Positions 6,317 to 13,880 are shown, counted from the stretch's first letter. The stretch is DNA of 17,508 bases from Bacillota bacterium (GCA_023451115.1 JAEXFV010000186.1:1-17508); one strand, 5' to 3'. Notes: generated by a model not told the origin, from the letters alone. A program made the numbers and translations.

Positions 6317-7105
6317 TTATGCGTCCTGCTCCAGGATGGTTGCAGGGCGGGCGGTAAACTGTAATCGTTCGGCCTGGGGCCCGGGAGAGGACTGAGTAAA
6401 CGCCTCATAAACCTGAACCTGGCCAAACCCGCTGCTTTCCAGGGCTGTAATCAATTCCCGGGCAGAATGGGCCCGCTGCACATGCCGCTCGCAGAAGCGC
6501 TCGTACAGCGTACCTTGGCGCTGAAAAAAAGTCAACTGCATTTCGCAAAGATGGTTTTGCGGGTCATAAATATTCTGCCAAAGGTATGCACAGTCCTCCT
6601 GGTCTTCCCCAAACAAATGGTCCCCCAGGATGTGGGAGAGCTTATAGCGGGAGCTGATATCAAAAAGCAGTACCCCGCTTGGTTTGAGGGCTGCATGGGC
6701 CGCCCGGAAAAAAGCGCGTACGTCCCCCATTGCGGTGAGGTAATTTACCCCATCGCAGGCGCAGACGATGGCGTCCACCGGGCGATGCAGCGCAATGCGG
6801 CGCATATCCTGCTGAATAAAGGGGATACGAAGGCCTGCAAGGCGGGACTTTTCCTGGGCAATCTGCAACATATCCAAAGAAGCATCCAAGCCTGTGAGCT
6901 GGTAACCGGCCTGGCATAAGCGCAGGGTGATTTCCCCGGTGCCGCAGGCGCAGTCCAACACACGGGCGCCGGCCTCGGCTCCCGCTTGCTGCAGCAATTG
7001 TTGTAAATATTCTCCCCAGGCCTGGTAATCCACCTGCGCCATCAGCCGGTCGTATAGGGCGGCAAATTTCCCATATGGCAGGGGTTGTGTTCCAGTGTTC
7101 ATCAT
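6317..7105 (-). CDS. Class I SAM-dependent methyltransferase (YqeM-like)
   Basis: The 262-residue protein has the standard small-molecule methyltransferase fold. An N-terminal helix reads YGKFAALYDRLMAQVDYQAW, and motif I is VLDCACGTGEITLRL (about 49-63). Acidic GLDAS (72-76) ends the second strand, IQQD is at about 97-100, and ALKPSGVLLFDIS follows. It resembles B. subtilis YqeM, whose substrate is not firmly known; I cannot tell the substrate from the sequence. It is the first gene of the minus-strand cluster. The start is one of two adjacent ATG codons (7105 or 7102). No Shine-Dalgarno site precedes them, an in-frame TAA lies just upstream, and the best promoter ends six bases before the ATG, so the message may be leaderless. 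Confidence 0.85.
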   Translation of the reverse strand: MMNTGTQPLPYGKFAALYDRLMAQVDYQAWGEYLQQLLQQAGAEAGARVLDCACGTGEITLRLCQAGYQLTGLDASLDMLQIAQEKSRLAGLRIPFIQQDMRRIALHRPVDAIVCACDGVNYLTAMGDVRAFFRAAHAALKPSGVLLFDISSRYKLSHILGDHLFGEDQEDCAYLWQNIYDPQNHLCEMQLTFFQRQGTLYERFCERHVQRAHSARELITALESSGFGQVQVYEAFTQSSPGPQAERLQFTARPATILEQDA

Positions 7106-7111
7106 GAGGCT

Positions 7112-7140
7112 ATTTTACAACAGAACCCGCAGTGACGCAA
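7112..7140 (-). promoter_or_regulatory. Candidate promoter of the methyltransferase-hslO cluster
   Basis: On the minus strand, TTGCGT (7140-7135), a 17-base spacer and TAAAAT (7117-7112). The expected transcription start is at or within two bases of the first ATG (7105). The -35 matches the consensus only partly. Confidence 0.4.
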
Positions 7141-7185
7141 TACTGCCTTGCGCAGGATAATCCCCGCAGATTGGGCGTTTCTTCG

Positions 7186-7214
7186 TTGACTTTGCAGGAT
7201 GGTTGTGCTATACT
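7186..7214 (+). promoter_or_regulatory. Sigma-A promoter of asd
   Basis: TTGACT (7186-7191), a 17-base spacer and TATACT (7209-7214), each one base from consensus. The predicted 5' leader is about 60 bases, too short for a lysine riboswitch. Confidence 0.75.
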
Positions 7215-7281
7215 TTCACCCAATCGCATATGTGTAACGCATATACGTTAGTGTAATTGTAGATGCAGGAGGTCTCATAAA

Positions 7282-8289
7282 ATGAAGCAGTACAACATCG
7301 CGGTTGTTGGCGCCACCGGCATGGTGGGCCGTAAGTTCCTCCAGGTGTTGGAGGAGCGAAACCTTCCGGTGGCGAACTATTACCTGTTCGCTTCCAGCCG
7401 CAGCGCAGGAAAACAGCTGCCTTTTATGGGCACTACTTATACAGTACGGGAATTGACTCCAACCTGTTTTGATGGGTTGCATATTGACATCGCTCTATTC
7501 TCAGCTGGCGGCGGCACCTCTGAGAAATTTGCACCGGTGGCCGCTGCTGCCGGCGCTGTTGTAATCGATAATTCCAGTTGCTGGCGCATGGATCCGGACG
7601 TGCCCCTGGTAGTGCCGGAGGTTAATCCCCAGGCCATTAGCGGATATCAAAAGAAGGGCATTATCGCCAACCCCAATTGCTCTACCATACAGGCCATGCC
7701 GCCGCTCAAGGCGCTGCACGAGGCATACGGCCTCAAGCGGGTGGTGTACTCCACCTACCAGGCGGTTTCCGGCGCGGGCATGCAGGGCTATCAGGATTTG
7801 GCGGACGGCATTCAGGGAATACCGCCGAAAAAGTTCCCATACCCGATTGCAGGCAACTGCTTGCCGCATATTGATGTTTTCCTGCCCAACGGCTATACCA
7901 AGGAAGAGGAAAAGATGATCCAGGAAAGCCGCAAAATTTTGGGCCTGCCCGACCTTCGCGTTACCGCTACCACCGTGCGGGTGCCGGTATACCACGGCCA
8001 TAGCGAGAGCATTAACGTGGAATTCCAGCGCCCCTTTGACCTGGATGAGTTAAAGGCTTTGCTGGCCGCAACGCCCGGCGTAGTGGTGCAGGATGACCCA
8101 GAGCATAACATATACCCCATGGCGATTACGGCAGCGGACACCGATCCGGTATATGTTGGCCGCATCCGCAGGGACTTTTCTGTAGAAAACGGCATTAACT
8201 TCTGGTGTGTGGCGGATAACATCCGAAAAGGCGCGGCTACCAATGCCGTGCAGATTGCCCAAGAGCTGATTCGCCAGTGGGAAGCGTAG
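7282..8289 (+). CDS. asd: Aspartate-semialdehyde dehydrogenase
   Basis: The 335-residue enzyme reduces aspartyl-4-phosphate to aspartate semialdehyde with NADPH. This is the branch-point step toward lysine/diaminopimelate, threonine and methionine. The NADP-binding loop is GATGMVGRKFLQ (10-21) and the catalytic cysteine is Cys133 in ANPNCSTIQ. A substrate-binding histidine lies in RVPVYHGHSE (about 233-242). The length is normal for the family. The start is ATG 7282 with aggagg (7267-7272) nine bases upstream. It is the first gene of the asd-dapA-dapB cluster. A strong hairpin (8303-8330) separates it from dapA, so part of the transcripts may end after asd. The aspartokinase gene that should supply its substrate is not in this window. 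Confidence 0.97.
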   Translation: MKQYNIAVVGATGMVGRKFLQVLEERNLPVANYYLFASSRSAGKQLPFMGTTYTVRELTPTCFDGLHIDIALFSAGGGTSEKFAPVAAAAGAVVIDNSSCWRMDPDVPLVVPEVNPQAISGYQKKGIIANPNCSTIQAMPPLKALHEAYGLKRVVYSTYQAVSGAGMQGYQDLADGIQGIPPKKFPYPIAGNCLPHIDVFLPNGYTKEEEKMIQESRKILGLPDLRVTATTVRVPVYHGHSESINVEFQRPFDLDELKALLAATPGVVVQDDPEHNIYPMAITAADTDPVYVGRIRRDFSVENGINFWCVADNIRKGAATNAVQIAQELIRQWEA

Positions 8290-8302
8290 CAGATTGTATT
8301 GC

Positions 8303-8330
8303 ACGGCGCAGGCAGGGCCTGCGCCGTTTT
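8303..8330 (+). terminator. Hairpin between asd and dapA (terminator or attenuator)
   Basis: ACGGCGCAGGC (8303-8313), loop AGG, then GCCTGCGCCGT (8317-8327): an 11-bp GC-rich stem followed by TTTT. No clear promoter was found between it and dapA, so it probably works as a partial terminator inside the operon. Confidence 0.7.
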
Positions 8331-8363
8331 ATAAAAGCCCGTTTGTAAAAAGGAGGTATTATC

Positions 8364-9239
8364 ATGACGATTTTTCAGGGTTCTGCAACGGCTATTATTA
8401 CGCCCTTTACCAAAGATGGAATTGATTTTAACGCATTTGCAAAGCTGATTGATAAACAGATTGCCGGGCATTCCGATGCCATCGTGGTATGTGGCACCAC
8501 AGGGGAAGCTTCTACCATGACAGCGGAGGAAAAAGCTGCTGCAATCGGATTTGTGGTGAAGCAGGTGAATGGCCGTATTCCTGTGATTGCAGGCACTGGC
8601 GGCAACAATACAGCCAATGCCATCCGGGACAGCAAGGCCGCCCAGGACCTGGGCGTTGACGGCTTGCTGGTGGTCACCCCTTATTACAATAAGACCACCC
8701 AGGAGGGATTGGTTGCCAATTATCATGCCATTGGTGATGCGGTGGAACTGCCCATTATTGTATACAATGTGCCTGGGCGCACCGGCGTGAACGTGCTGCC
8801 AGCTACCATGAAGCGCATTATGGAGCATAAAAACATTGTGGGCATTAAGGAGGCCAGCGGCAATATCGAGCAAATCGTAAATTTGGCCGCCCTTTGCCCG
8901 GATTGCGATATCTACTCGGGCAACGACGATCATGTGCTGCCTTTGCTATCCTTAGGCGGTAAAGGCGTGATTACCACTGTTGGCAATTTGATCCCACAGG
9001 ATATGCACGACCTGTGCGCGGCCTTCTTTGCTGGGGATGTGGAAAAAGCCCGGAAGCTGCAGTTCAAAATTTTACCGGTTTGGAAAGCGGCGTTCTGCGA
9101 AGTGAACCCGATCCCTGTGAAAACCATGTGCGCCATGCTGGGCTGGTGCGAGCCTGTTTTGCGTTTGCCGCTGGTGCCCCCGGCCGAGCAAAACCGGGCT
9201 ATGATGGAAAAGACGTTGCAGGCCTATGGCTTGCTGTAA
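8364..9239 (+). CDS. dapA: 4-hydroxy-tetrahydrodipicolinate synthase
   Basis: The 291-residue TIM-barrel enzyme condenses aspartate semialdehyde with pyruvate, the committed step of the diaminopimelate/lysine route. The Schiff-base lysine is Lys162 in GIKEASGN, the active-site tyrosine is Tyr134 in YNVPGRTG, and the threonine pair lies in GTTGEAST (44-51). VTPYYNKTTQEG (104-115) is the family's conserved loop. The start ATG 8364 has aaggaggt immediately upstream. The stop codon is 10 bases before the dapB start, so the two are translated from one message. The protein is normal in every visible respect. Lysine feedback on DapA varies between lineages and cannot be judged from this sequence; here the ACT domains on the next gene offer another control point. 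Confidence 0.97.
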   Translation: MTIFQGSATAIITPFTKDGIDFNAFAKLIDKQIAGHSDAIVVCGTTGEASTMTAEEKAAAIGFVVKQVNGRIPVIAGTGGNNTANAIRDSKAAQDLGVDGLLVVTPYYNKTTQEGLVANYHAIGDAVELPIIVYNVPGRTGVNVLPATMKRIMEHKNIVGIKEASGNIEQIVNLAALCPDCDIYSGNDDHVLPLLSLGGKGVITTVGNLIPQDMHDLCAAFFAGDVEKARKLQFKILPVWKAAFCEVNPIPVKTMCAMLGWCEPVLRLPLVPPAEQNRAMMEKTLQAYGLL

Positions 9240-9249
9240 GGATTGCGAT

Positions 9250-10473
9250 ATGGTTAGGATTATTGTCAATGGCATTTGTGGCCAAATGGGCCGGGTTGTT
9301 GTCCGCACCGCACAGGCGATGGGCAATGCCTTTGCGGTAGTTGCGGGAGTGGATCAACGGGGTGGCATGGAAGTGGATGGCGTGCCCGTATACGGCAGCT
9401 ATCAGGAAATCCAGGAGCAGGCTGATGTAGTGGTGGATTTTTCCATCCCCGGCGCTTTGCCGGCAGTGTTGGACTATTGCCAGGACAATGGCCTGGGCGC
9501 CGTGATTTGCACCACTGGCTTGGGAGAAAAAGAAAACCGTCTGATCCAAGCGGCCTCACAAAAAGTACCGGTGTTTCAAAGCGGCAACATGTCCCTGGGC
9601 GTAAATCTGCAAATCGAGTTGATTAAAAAAGCTGCGGCTACTTTGGGGGATGGCTTTGATGTGGAAATCATTGAGCAGCACCATAACCGCAAGATTGACT
9701 CTCCCAGCGGCACGGCGCTGATGCTGGCCAATGCCCTTGCAAGCCAGTACCCCAACGGCAGAGAACTGGTTTTTGGCCGTCACAGCAAAAACCAACGGAG
9801 AACGCCTACGGAAATTGGCATCCATGCCATCCGTGGCGGCACTATCGTGGGCGAGCACAAGGTGGAATTTATCGGGCAGGATGAAATGCTGGTCATCGAG
9901 CATAAAGCTTATTCCAAACAGGTGTTTGCCGTGGGTGCATTGCGGGCAGCGCAATATTTGTGCAACAAGGAGCCGGGCATCTATAATATGCATGATGTGG
10001 TGACGGAGCAAAATGTGCTGTCTCACCTGTATACGGAGGATAACCAATCCATCGTTACCCTCAGCTCTCTGCCTCATGAGGCGGGGATTATGGATCATAT
10101 CTTTGGCGCGATCGCCAAGGCGGATGTCTTTGTGGATATGATCTCTATGGCAGCGCCTGGGGGCGCCTGTGGGGACGTGAGCTTTTCCCTGCCCTCTACT
10201 CAGCTGGCCACGGCGCTCAATGCTTTGAAGCCCTTGCGCTCCATTTATCGGGGCATGGATGTGCATGCGTTGGATAATATCACCAAGCTTACCGTAGAAG
10301 GCCCCGGCATGGCCCTGCGCCACGGGGTTGCAGCACAGCTATTCTCGGTGCTTTGTGCGGCGCAGGTAAACATTGAACTGGTGACCACCAGTGAAACCAA
10401 GATTGCCTGCTGCGTGGCTACCACCCAGGTACCGGCAGCGGTATCCGCTATCGCAAAGCATTTTTCATTATAA
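9250..10473 (+). CDS. dapB: 4-hydroxy-tetrahydrodipicolinate reductase fused to aspartokinase-type ACT domains
   Basis: The protein has 407 residues, whereas ordinary DapB has about 250. Residues 1-250 are a complete DapB: dinucleotide-binding GICGQMGR (8-15), catalytic EQHHNRKIDSPSGTA (142-156), GGTIVGEHKVEFIG (196-209), and the usual family end GIYNMHDVV. After a short linker (251-265) come two ACT domains like those at the C-terminus of aspartokinase. The first is SIVTLSSLPHEAGIMDHIF (from 267). The second, from about 344, is ITKLTVEGPGMALRHGVAA plus NIELVTTSETKIACCV. The enzyme reduces the DapA product; the ACT pair suggests binding of lysine or another amino acid as an allosteric signal. 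ATG 9250 is preferred over an upstream 9226 frame extension because aagga (9238-9242) is well placed and MVRIIVNG is the usual start. No stop or frameshift lies at the junction. Confidence 0.93.
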   Translation: MVRIIVNGICGQMGRVVVRTAQAMGNAFAVVAGVDQRGGMEVDGVPVYGSYQEIQEQADVVVDFSIPGALPAVLDYCQDNGLGAVICTTGLGEKENRLIQAASQKVPVFQSGNMSLGVNLQIELIKKAAATLGDGFDVEIIEQHHNRKIDSPSGTALMLANALASQYPNGRELVFGRHSKNQRRTPTEIGIHAIRGGTIVGEHKVEFIGQDEMLVIEHKAYSKQVFAVGALRAAQYLCNKEPGIYNMHDVVTEQNVLSHLYTEDNQSIVTLSSLPHEAGIMDHIFGAIAKADVFVDMISMAAPGGACGDVSFSLPSTQLATALNALKPLRSIYRGMDVHALDNITKLTVEGPGMALRHGVAAQLFSVLCAAQVNIELVTTSETKIACCVATTQVPAAVSAIAKHFSL

Positions 10474-10483
10474 GGTAATGAAA

Positions 10484-10559
10484 GCACCCCCCGGGGCTTA
10501 GGCTTCGGGGGGTGTGTGAAAAGCACAAAGGCGCTCTTAGGGAGCGCCGCTTATTTTTT
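10484..10559 (+). terminator. Tandem hairpins ending the asd-dapA-dapB cluster
   Basis: The first hairpin is CACCCCCCG (10485-10493) with CGGGGGGTG (10506-10514); it has no T-run. The second is GGCGCTC (10530-10536) with GAGCGCC (10542-10548), followed by a run of T (10551-10559), and is the actual terminator. Confidence 0.8.
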
Positions 10560-10698
10560 GTTGGAAAGCAGTGTCATGTTGTTGACAAAGGGGTTACAAT
10601 AAAAGAAGAAAGAGGGGGACTTTCTGTAACGCAACCGGGGGAAGAAACAGGCGCTGACATGCGCCGCTGGAACGCTGGAATTAGCGGAAAGGATTGTT
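10560..10698 (+). promoter_or_regulatory. Leader region of the SDR gene
   Basis: There is no gene here. The region contains TTGACA (10582-10587), but TACAAT follows only seven bases later, so I cannot name a proper promoter. Near the gene are GGCGC/GCGCC and CCGCT/AGCGG inverted repeats. The second ends right at the AAAGGA ribosome binding site (10688-10693) and could affect its access. Confidence 0.25.
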
Positions 10699-11703
10699 AT
10701 GCAAACAGTTTATTTGGTTACGGGGGCTGCTGGACATTTGGGAAATACGGTAGTGAGAAAACTGTTGCAACAAGGCCAGAAGGTGCGGGCGCTGGTGCTC
10801 CCGCAGGAACAAAACAGGGAAGCGCTGAAAGGCGCAGAAATTTATGAAGGCGATGTGCGCAAACCGGAGAATTTAATACCATTTTTTTCCCCGAAAGAAG
10901 GCTGCGAAAACATCGTCATCCATTGTGCGGGCATTGTCAGCATTGCAAGCCGATATAAACAGGTAATTTATGATGTCAACGTGGGAGGAACCAGAAATGT
11001 GGTGGCCGGCTGCAAAGCAAACGGTGTGAAAAAACTGGTATATATCAGCTCTGTGCATGCCATCCCGGAGTTGCCCAAAGGACAGGTGATGCAGGAAATT
11101 TCTTGCTTTGATCCGGAGAAGGTAGTGGGCGTTTATGCAAAAACCAAAGCGGAGGCAACACAACTGGTACTACAGGCTGGGCAAGAGGGGATAGATGTTT
11201 CTGTGGTGCATCCTTCCGGCATTTGCGGCCCGTACGATTATGGGCACGGGCATATTACTCAGCTGTTTAAGGATTATTACCGGGGCACGTTGACGGCTGC
11301 TGTCAATGGCGGGTACGATTTTTGCGATGTGCGGGATGTGGCAAACGGCGTTATTTCCTGTGCAAATCAGGGGGAGCCGGGGGCGTGTTATATTCTTTCC
11401 GGCGCATACTACACCATAGCACAATTGTTGGAATGTTTCCATAAGGTTACGGGAAAGAAGCGGGTATCCACTATCCTGCCAATGTGGTTTGCCAAACTTA
11501 CTGCGCCGCTGTCTGAGGCATATTATAAATTTTTGAGGCAGCCGCCCTTGTATACCCCGTATTCTCTCTATACGCTTACCAGCAATGCCGCTTTTTGCAA
11601 TGAAAAGGCCAAGAGCGCGTTAGGATATACGGTGAGGCCCATGGAACAGACCGTAGTGGATATGATGGAATGGATGAAACAGGAAAAAATGATTTTGCGA
11701 TAA
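10699..11703 (+). CDS. Extended SDR, NAD(P)-dependent epimerase/dehydratase family
   Basis: The 334-residue protein has the extended short-chain dehydrogenase fold. The nucleotide-binding motif is TGAAGHLG (8-15), the YISS strand is near 115-118 with the catalytic serine, and the catalytic pair is Tyr146-x3-Lys150 (YAKTK). VVHPSGICGPYDYG is typical of dihydroflavonol-reductase/3-beta-HSD-like members. The substrate cannot be told; sugar nucleotides, steroids and other alcohols or ketones are all possible. ATG 10699 has AAAGGA five bases upstream. The gene stands alone between terminators and so is probably its own transcription unit. The TLPMWFAKLT-type segment near residue 255 is hydrophobic but too short and polar to be a sure membrane anchor. 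The fold is certain, the function open. Confidence 0.88.
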   Translation: MQTVYLVTGAAGHLGNTVVRKLLQQGQKVRALVLPQEQNREALKGAEIYEGDVRKPENLIPFFSPKEGCENIVIHCAGIVSIASRYKQVIYDVNVGGTRNVVAGCKANGVKKLVYISSVHAIPELPKGQVMQEISCFDPEKVVGVYAKTKAEATQLVLQAGQEGIDVSVVHPSGICGPYDYGHGHITQLFKDYYRGTLTAAVNGGYDFCDVRDVANGVISCANQGEPGACYILSGAYYTIAQLLECFHKVTGKKRVSTILPMWFAKLTAPLSEAYYKFLRQPPLYTPYSLYTLTSNAAFCNEKAKSALGYTVRPMEQTVVDMMEWMKQEKMILR

Positions 11704-11710
11704 CGCTCAA

Positions 11711-11747
11711 AAAATATCCGCCCGCGCTTGACGCGGGCGGATGTTTT
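11711..11747. terminator. Shared bidirectional terminator
   Basis: ATCCGCCCGCG (11716-11726), loop CTTGA, then CGCGGGCGGAT (11732-11742), with GTTTT on the plus side and ATTTTTT on the minus side. It ends both the SDR gene (plus) and the degV-asnA pair (minus). Confidence 0.9.
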
Positions 11748-11776
11748 AAAAAGAATACATTTTGAAAATCCAGGAT

Positions 11777-12784
11777 TTATAACAAAGCGATATTAGCGCT
11801 TTTGCAAACCTCTGTGGTATGCGCATCCCAAATGGAGGACTGCACTTCCCCAATGTGCGCTTTGCCCAGCAGCAGCATGCATAAGCGGGACTGGCCAATG
11901 CCGCCGCCCATGGTCAAAGGCAGCTCCCCATCCAGCAGCATCCGGTGGTAGGGCAAAGCGCGACGATGATCGCAGCCAGCCAGAGAAAGCTGGCGGTCCA
12001 GAGATGCAGCGTTTACCCGGATACCCATGGAGGAAACCTCCAACACGCAGTCCAGCACCGGATAGTAGAACAGGATATCTCCGTTCAGCGCCCAATCGTC
12101 ATAGTCCGGGGCGCGGCCGCCGTGGGGGATGCCGGAACGCAATTTCTCCCCAATTTGCATCACAAATGCAGTAGGATGCTCTCGTACGTAGCGGTATTCC
12201 CGTTCCTCCGGGGTTACGTCGGGCCACCGGTCTTCCAACTCCTGGGAGGTTACAAAGCTTACCTCCCGGCTCAGCTGGGTACCAATCTGAGGAAAGCGTA
12301 CCCGCACCGCATCCAACGTATGGCAAATGCAGGTTACAATCGCCTGCACCGTCTGACGAAGGGTTTCCTCATTGCGGGTTTGCGGCGTGATTACTTTTTC
12401 CCAATCCCACTGATCCACATAGATGGAGTGAAGGTTATCCAGGGTTTCATCCCTTCGGATCGCGTTCATATCCGTGTACAGGCCCTTGCCGGGGTGGAAG
12501 TCATAGCGATAAAGGGCCATGCGTTTCCACTTTGCCAAAGAGTGTACCACCTCTGCGGTTATTCCGGTTGCGGGCGCCTGAAAGCTGACGGGCCGCTCCA
12601 CACCGTTTAAGTCATCGTTGAGGCCGGTTTGGGGATCCACAAAGAGAGGGGCGGATACCCGCTTTAAATTTAGCGCGGTTGCCAGGTCATCCTGAAAACA
12701 ACGCTTGATCAGTGCAATGGCGCTTTGGGTCTGGTATAGGTCCAGGCTGGAATGGTAGCCTGACGGGATGAAACTTTGCAGCAT
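11777..12784 (-). CDS. asnA: Aspartate--ammonia ligase (asparagine synthetase A)
   Basis: The 335-residue AsnA makes asparagine from aspartate, ammonia and ATP; E. coli AsnA is 330 residues. The fold is that of class II aminoacyl-tRNA synthetases. Conserved stretches are GLNDDLNGVERPVSF (54-68), VHSLAKWKRMAL (80-91), YTDMNAIRRDE (103-113), IYVDQWDWEKVI (121-132) and the C-terminal ATP-site segment GGGIGQSRLCMLLL (about 293-306). The start ATG has AAAGGA eight bases upstream. It follows the DegV-family gene by 44 bases on the same strand without a terminator, so the two are probably co-transcribed. I saw no T-box leader in front of this pair. It competes with the asd-dapA-dapB route for aspartate. 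Confidence 0.96.
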   Translation of the reverse strand: MLQSFIPSGYHSSLDLYQTQSAIALIKRCFQDDLATALNLKRVSAPLFVDPQTGLNDDLNGVERPVSFQAPATGITAEVVHSLAKWKRMALYRYDFHPGKGLYTDMNAIRRDETLDNLHSIYVDQWDWEKVITPQTRNEETLRQTVQAIVTCICHTLDAVRVRFPQIGTQLSREVSFVTSQELEDRWPDVTPEEREYRYVREHPTAFVMQIGEKLRSGIPHGGRAPDYDDWALNGDILFYYPVLDCVLEVSSMGIRVNAASLDRQLSLAGCDHRRALPYHRMLLDGELPLTMGGGIGQSRLCMLLLGKAHIGEVQSSIWDAHTTEVCKSANIALL

Positions 12785-12828
12785 GCAAAAGATCCTTTCT
12801 AAAATAAATTGGTTCTATGGGCCTGCCC

Positions 12829-13701
12829 CTATTTCTTTGTGCCCAGGAAGAACAAGGCAATTGTGCCTGGGCCGGAATGGGCGCCGATCACAGGGCCAAT
12901 ATAATCTATGACAAAGTTAGTAATGCCAAAACGCTCCTGTACCAATTTTTGCACATATTGGGCGTCCTCCAGGCTATCTCCATGGCCGATAAAAATCACA
13001 TCGTTTTGTTCAGGCAGGAAAGTTACTTCCATCTGCTCAACCAAGGCTTTTAGGGAGCGCCTGCGGCCCTGCACTTTGGAAACCGGCGTTAAACGCCCTT
13101 CATCGTCTACATGCAGTACTGGCTTGATTTTCAACGCAGTGCCAAATGCTGCGGCAGCGGCGGAAACCCGGCCGCCTTTTTTTAAATGGTGTAGGTCGTC
13201 CACGGTAAACCAGTGGCAAAGATGATGCCGGTTTTCCTCTACCCAGGCGGTGAGCGCCTCTAAGGACATGCCGGCTTGCCAATGCTTTGCAGCATGATAG
13301 ACAAGCAGCCCTTCCCCCAGGGAAGCACATAAGCTATCCACAATGATTATTTTGCGCTGGGGATACTGCTCCATCAACTCGTTTGCAGCAATCCGGGCGG
13401 ATTGCTGAGAGCCGGTGAGGGCGGAAGAAAAAGCGATATAAAGGATGTCTTCCCCCTGCGCAATAATCGGATCAAATACGGAATGATAGGCAAACACGTT
13501 GATTTGCGTGGTGGTGGGGGACTTTCCGTCCCGCACCTGGGCATAAAAATAATCCGGCCGTAAGCTGGCCCATGTGGGCTCATAGAGATATTCCGTTTCA
13601 TCCAGGTGCACTTCCATGGGAATTACGGTTACATTGAGCTCCTGTGCCAATGCCGCCGGAAGGTCGGCGGTAGCGTCGGTAACAATACGGTAGTTGGCCA
13701 T
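12829..13701 (-). CDS. DegV/FakB family fatty-acid-binding protein
   Basis: The 290-residue protein starts with the family hallmark YRIVTDATADLP (4-15). It also has PTTTQI (62-67), FSSALTGSQQSA (91-102) with the serines that contact the lipid carboxylate, and VDSLCASLGEGLLV, and it ends with a GPVIGAHSGPGTIALFF-type segment. DegV proteins bind one long-chain fatty acid and, as FakB, present it to the kinase FakA for phosphorylation. No fakA gene is present here. I chose ATG 13701 (MANYRIV) over ATG 13716, because the bases coding KG in the longer form make an AAAGGGA ribosome binding site five bases upstream. A perfect-hexamer promoter precedes it, and asnA follows on the same message. Family certain; specific partner unknown. 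Confidence 0.93.
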   Translation of the reverse strand: MANYRIVTDATADLPAALAQELNVTVIPMEVHLDETEYLYEPTWASLRPDYFYAQVRDGKSPTTTQINVFAYHSVFDPIIAQGEDILYIAFSSALTGSQQSARIAANELMEQYPQRKIIIVDSLCASLGEGLLVYHAAKHWQAGMSLEALTAWVEENRHHLCHWFTVDDLHHLKKGGRVSAAAAAFGTALKIKPVLHVDDEGRLTPVSKVQGRRRSLKALVEQMEVTFLPEQNDVIFIGHGDSLEDAQYVQKLVQERFGITNFVIDYIGPVIGAHSGPGTIALFFLGTKK

Positions 13702-13736
13702 AGCTGTCCCTTTCATGCAAATTTATGGTATCTCTT

Positions 13737-13764
13737 ATTATACCTTAGCAGGATATGATGTCAA
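13737..13764 (-). promoter_or_regulatory. Sigma-A promoter of degV-asnA
   Basis: On the minus strand, TTGACA (13764-13759), a 16-base spacer and TATAAT (13742-13737), both hexamers perfect. The predicted start is near 13730, giving a short leader before ATG 13701. Confidence 0.8.
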
Positions 13765-13855
13765 AACATTTCCCGGCTATTTTGCGGGTTTTCCTCTTTC
13801 ATTGGCTTTTTTGTGGGATGCACACCTTTTCCGCCTTCTGCGTAGTATATGGTAA

Positions 13856-13880
13856 CGGCGCTGATGCGCCGCATGCATAT
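13856..13880 (+). promoter_or_regulatory. Hairpin in front of the cysteine-rich peptide gene
   Basis: CGGCGC (13856-13861), loop TGAT, then GCGCCG (13866-13871), followed by CATGCATATTTTT just before the ribosome binding site. It could be a weak terminator or attenuator of the peptide gene; no clear promoter was identified. Confidence 0.35.

Noticed and set aside
7215..7281. Lysine riboswitch before asd
   Set aside because: The leader after the promoter is only about 60 bases, too short for the L-box, and none of its conserved elements is visible.
7893..8933. 346-codon minus-strand frame spanning asd and dapA
   Set aside because: It runs antisense to two certain genes and across their terminator hairpin; composition typical of a shadow.
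9226..9249. Longer dapB start (eight extra residues)
   Set aside because: It would overlap the dapA end, has no ribosome binding site, and adds residues (MACCKDCD) foreign to the family; ATG 9250 has a proper site.
10582..10600. TTGACA plus TACAAT as promoter of the SDR gene
   Set aside because: The spacer is only seven bases, far from the 16-18 needed; no other pairing is convincing.
12785..12828. T-box leader before asnA
   Set aside because: Only 44 bases separate it from the upstream gene, with no room for a T-box and no terminator/antiterminator pair.
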